Shown here one piece after another: positions 5,214-6,139 of a stretch of 6,139 nucleotides of DNA. Position 1 is the stretch's first letter. Every line of letters begins with the position of its first letter. This stretch comes from Acidobacteriota bacterium (lineage in GTDB: Bacteria; Acidobacteriota; UBA890), in contig JAUWTE010000207.1 in the NCBI GenBank assembly GCA_030609765.1, forward strand, positions 1 through 6,139, in the 5' to 3' direction. Under the pieces are notes generated by a model. The model saw nothing but the letters and a program-made list of their open reading frames with translations, was not told where the DNA came from and did not search any database. Position numbers and translations under genes: made by a program.

Positions 5214-6139
5214 TCCCCACATGTACTGGTAGCCACAGGCGAAGGTGCGAAAGTCGGCGCCGATTCGCGTTGTCACACCACGGCTATAGGCGAAGCTGAG
5301 TCCGTGCTGCCGGGCGAGCGAGTAAGCGAGGGTCATGCCGGCGCGCGAGTTCTTCTGCAGGGTGTTACGGACGACGCCGTCGATTCGGGTCGTCCCTCCG
5401 TCGAGGATGCCGGCGTTAACGGCGATCCAGAAGCCGGGGCGAATGGTGTAGATTACGTGACCCTGAAGAGCGTAGATCACGTCTTGTTCGAGTGTGAGGC
5501 CGCCGAAGTACTCGCTGTTGTCCGTGAAGAACCAACCGGAAGCAGTGGCCTCGAACGTCCACCGTCCGACAGCTTGGGAGATGCCGATCTGAGGGCGGAA
5601 GGCCCAGCGGTTGGAGCCCAGGTTGATGAGCCTCTCACTGTCGTACTTACCTGTCGGCATGATGACCTGGATGCTGGCGCCGAGAATCGTGCGCTGCCGG
5701 TAACTGGCGAACTCCCGCAGGCCAAGAGCCGGAGACCCGAAAAAGTTGACCTCCCATACGAATCTCGCGTCTCCCAGGCCCGTGTCGTCACGAGTCCTGA
5801 AGCCTGGCTCGAGATCGGTTCCCGGTAGCGGATCGGTCAGTACTCCTTCCCAGTGCCCATTCGCCATGGGGAGCAAGAACTTCACTTTGCTCGATACGCC
5901 GAAGAAGTCGAGCGTTCGGACGTAACGGGGGGCGACGAGCTGCAGCGTGCCCTTGAGACCCTCTATGGGGAGCGACGGGTCGATTGCGACGTTCCCGGTG
6001 GAATAGATGTACGCCAACGCCGCGAAGTTCAGGTTCACAGGCGCGTTGGAGAACGTCCGCGGCTCGAGCTCCTGGGCCTGGGCTGGCGAAGTGATCAGGA
6101 AAGCGGATGTCGTGAGCAGAAAGATGGCCGCGAGCAGGG
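5202..6139 (-). CDS. Outer-membrane beta-barrel protein, Phenol_MetA_deg (PF13557)-like, 5' end cut
   Basis: The minus-strand gene runs off the right edge. The frame stays open past the GTG at 6038 up to the window end (first whole codon at 6137), so that GTG is internal. The extra 33 codons read LLAAIFLLTTSAFLITSPAQAQ followed by ELEPRTFSNAP, the hydrophobic part of a Sec signal peptide with a likely AQA|QE cleavage site. Only the first few codons are missing. The mature part (about 290 residues) has alternating hydrophobic/polar strands with abundant Tyr, Phe, Trp and Gly. It opens with FSNAPVNLNFAALAYIYSTG and ends GYQYMWGGGL, typical of proteins annotated as 'transporter' or 'MetA-pathway of phenol degradation'. 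That name is historical; members are outer-membrane barrels of mostly unknown substrate, so no link to phenol should be assumed. The gene converges with the ADOP permease gene, 37 bases between the stops. Confidence 0.85.
   Translation of the reverse strand, partial: LLAAIFLLTTSAFLITSPAQAQELEPRTFSNAPVNLNFAALAYIYSTGNVAIDPSLPIEGLKGTLQLVAPRYVRTLDFFGVSSKVKFLLPMANGHWEGVLTDPLPGTDLEPGFRTRDDTGLGDARFVWEVNFFGSPALGLREFASYRQRTILGASIQVIMPTGKYDSERLINLGSNRWAFRPQIGISQAVGRWTFEATASGWFFTDNSEYFGGLTLEQDVIYALQGHVIYTIRPGFWIAVNAGILDGGTTRIDGVVRNTLQKNSRAGMTLAYSLARQHGLSFAYSRGVTTRIGADFRTFACGYQYMWGGGL

Noticed and set aside
5166..5828. Plus-strand open frame of 220 codons opposite the beta-barrel gene
   Set aside because: The minus strand encodes a signal peptide and a typical outer-membrane barrel. 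The plus-strand translation has no domain or good ribosome-binding site.

Overview
The window is GC-rich bacterial chromosome. It carries the end of a vitamin B12-dependent ribonucleotide reductase (nrdJ), a lipoprotein, a vapBC toxin-antitoxin pair, a large 'orphan' MacB/FtsX-type permease of the ADOP class, and the gene for an outer-membrane beta-barrel protein. Lipoprotein and outer-membrane signals point to a diderm (Gram-negative-type) cell. ADOP permeases are best known from Acidobacteriota and also occur in Gemmatimonadota and related phyla, and similar lipoproteins are common there, so one of these phyla is my best guess. No rRNA or other taxonomic marker is present to settle it.

Layout. 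Positions 1-462 (+) are the 3' end of nrdJ. A lipoprotein gene (490-1428, +) starts 27 bases later and is probably co-transcribed. This block ends at a strong intrinsic terminator (1466-1537). A 546-base non-coding stretch (1429-1974) follows. It holds that terminator, a 182-bp near-perfect-ended palindromic element (1676-1857) resembling a MITE, and the vapBC promoter/operator region. vapB (1975-2175) and vapC (2172-2576) overlap by ATGA. The ADOP permease (2684-5164, +) is next. It converges with the beta-barrel protein gene (5202 to beyond 6139, -), with only 37 bases between the stop codons.

How the parts relate. nrdJ is a housekeeping gene (deoxyribonucleotide synthesis), and the lipoprotein behind it has no known role. 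The palindromic element and vapBC sit together in the gap between the two transcription blocks and look like accessory insertions. The ADOP permease has no ATPase gene beside it here. Both it and the beta-barrel protein act at the cell envelope, but nothing in the sequence ties them functionally.

The least explained signals are the 182-bp palindromic element and the inverted repeat that places the vapB ribosome-binding site in a loop and its start codon in a stem. I see no convincing wholly new multi-gene system.
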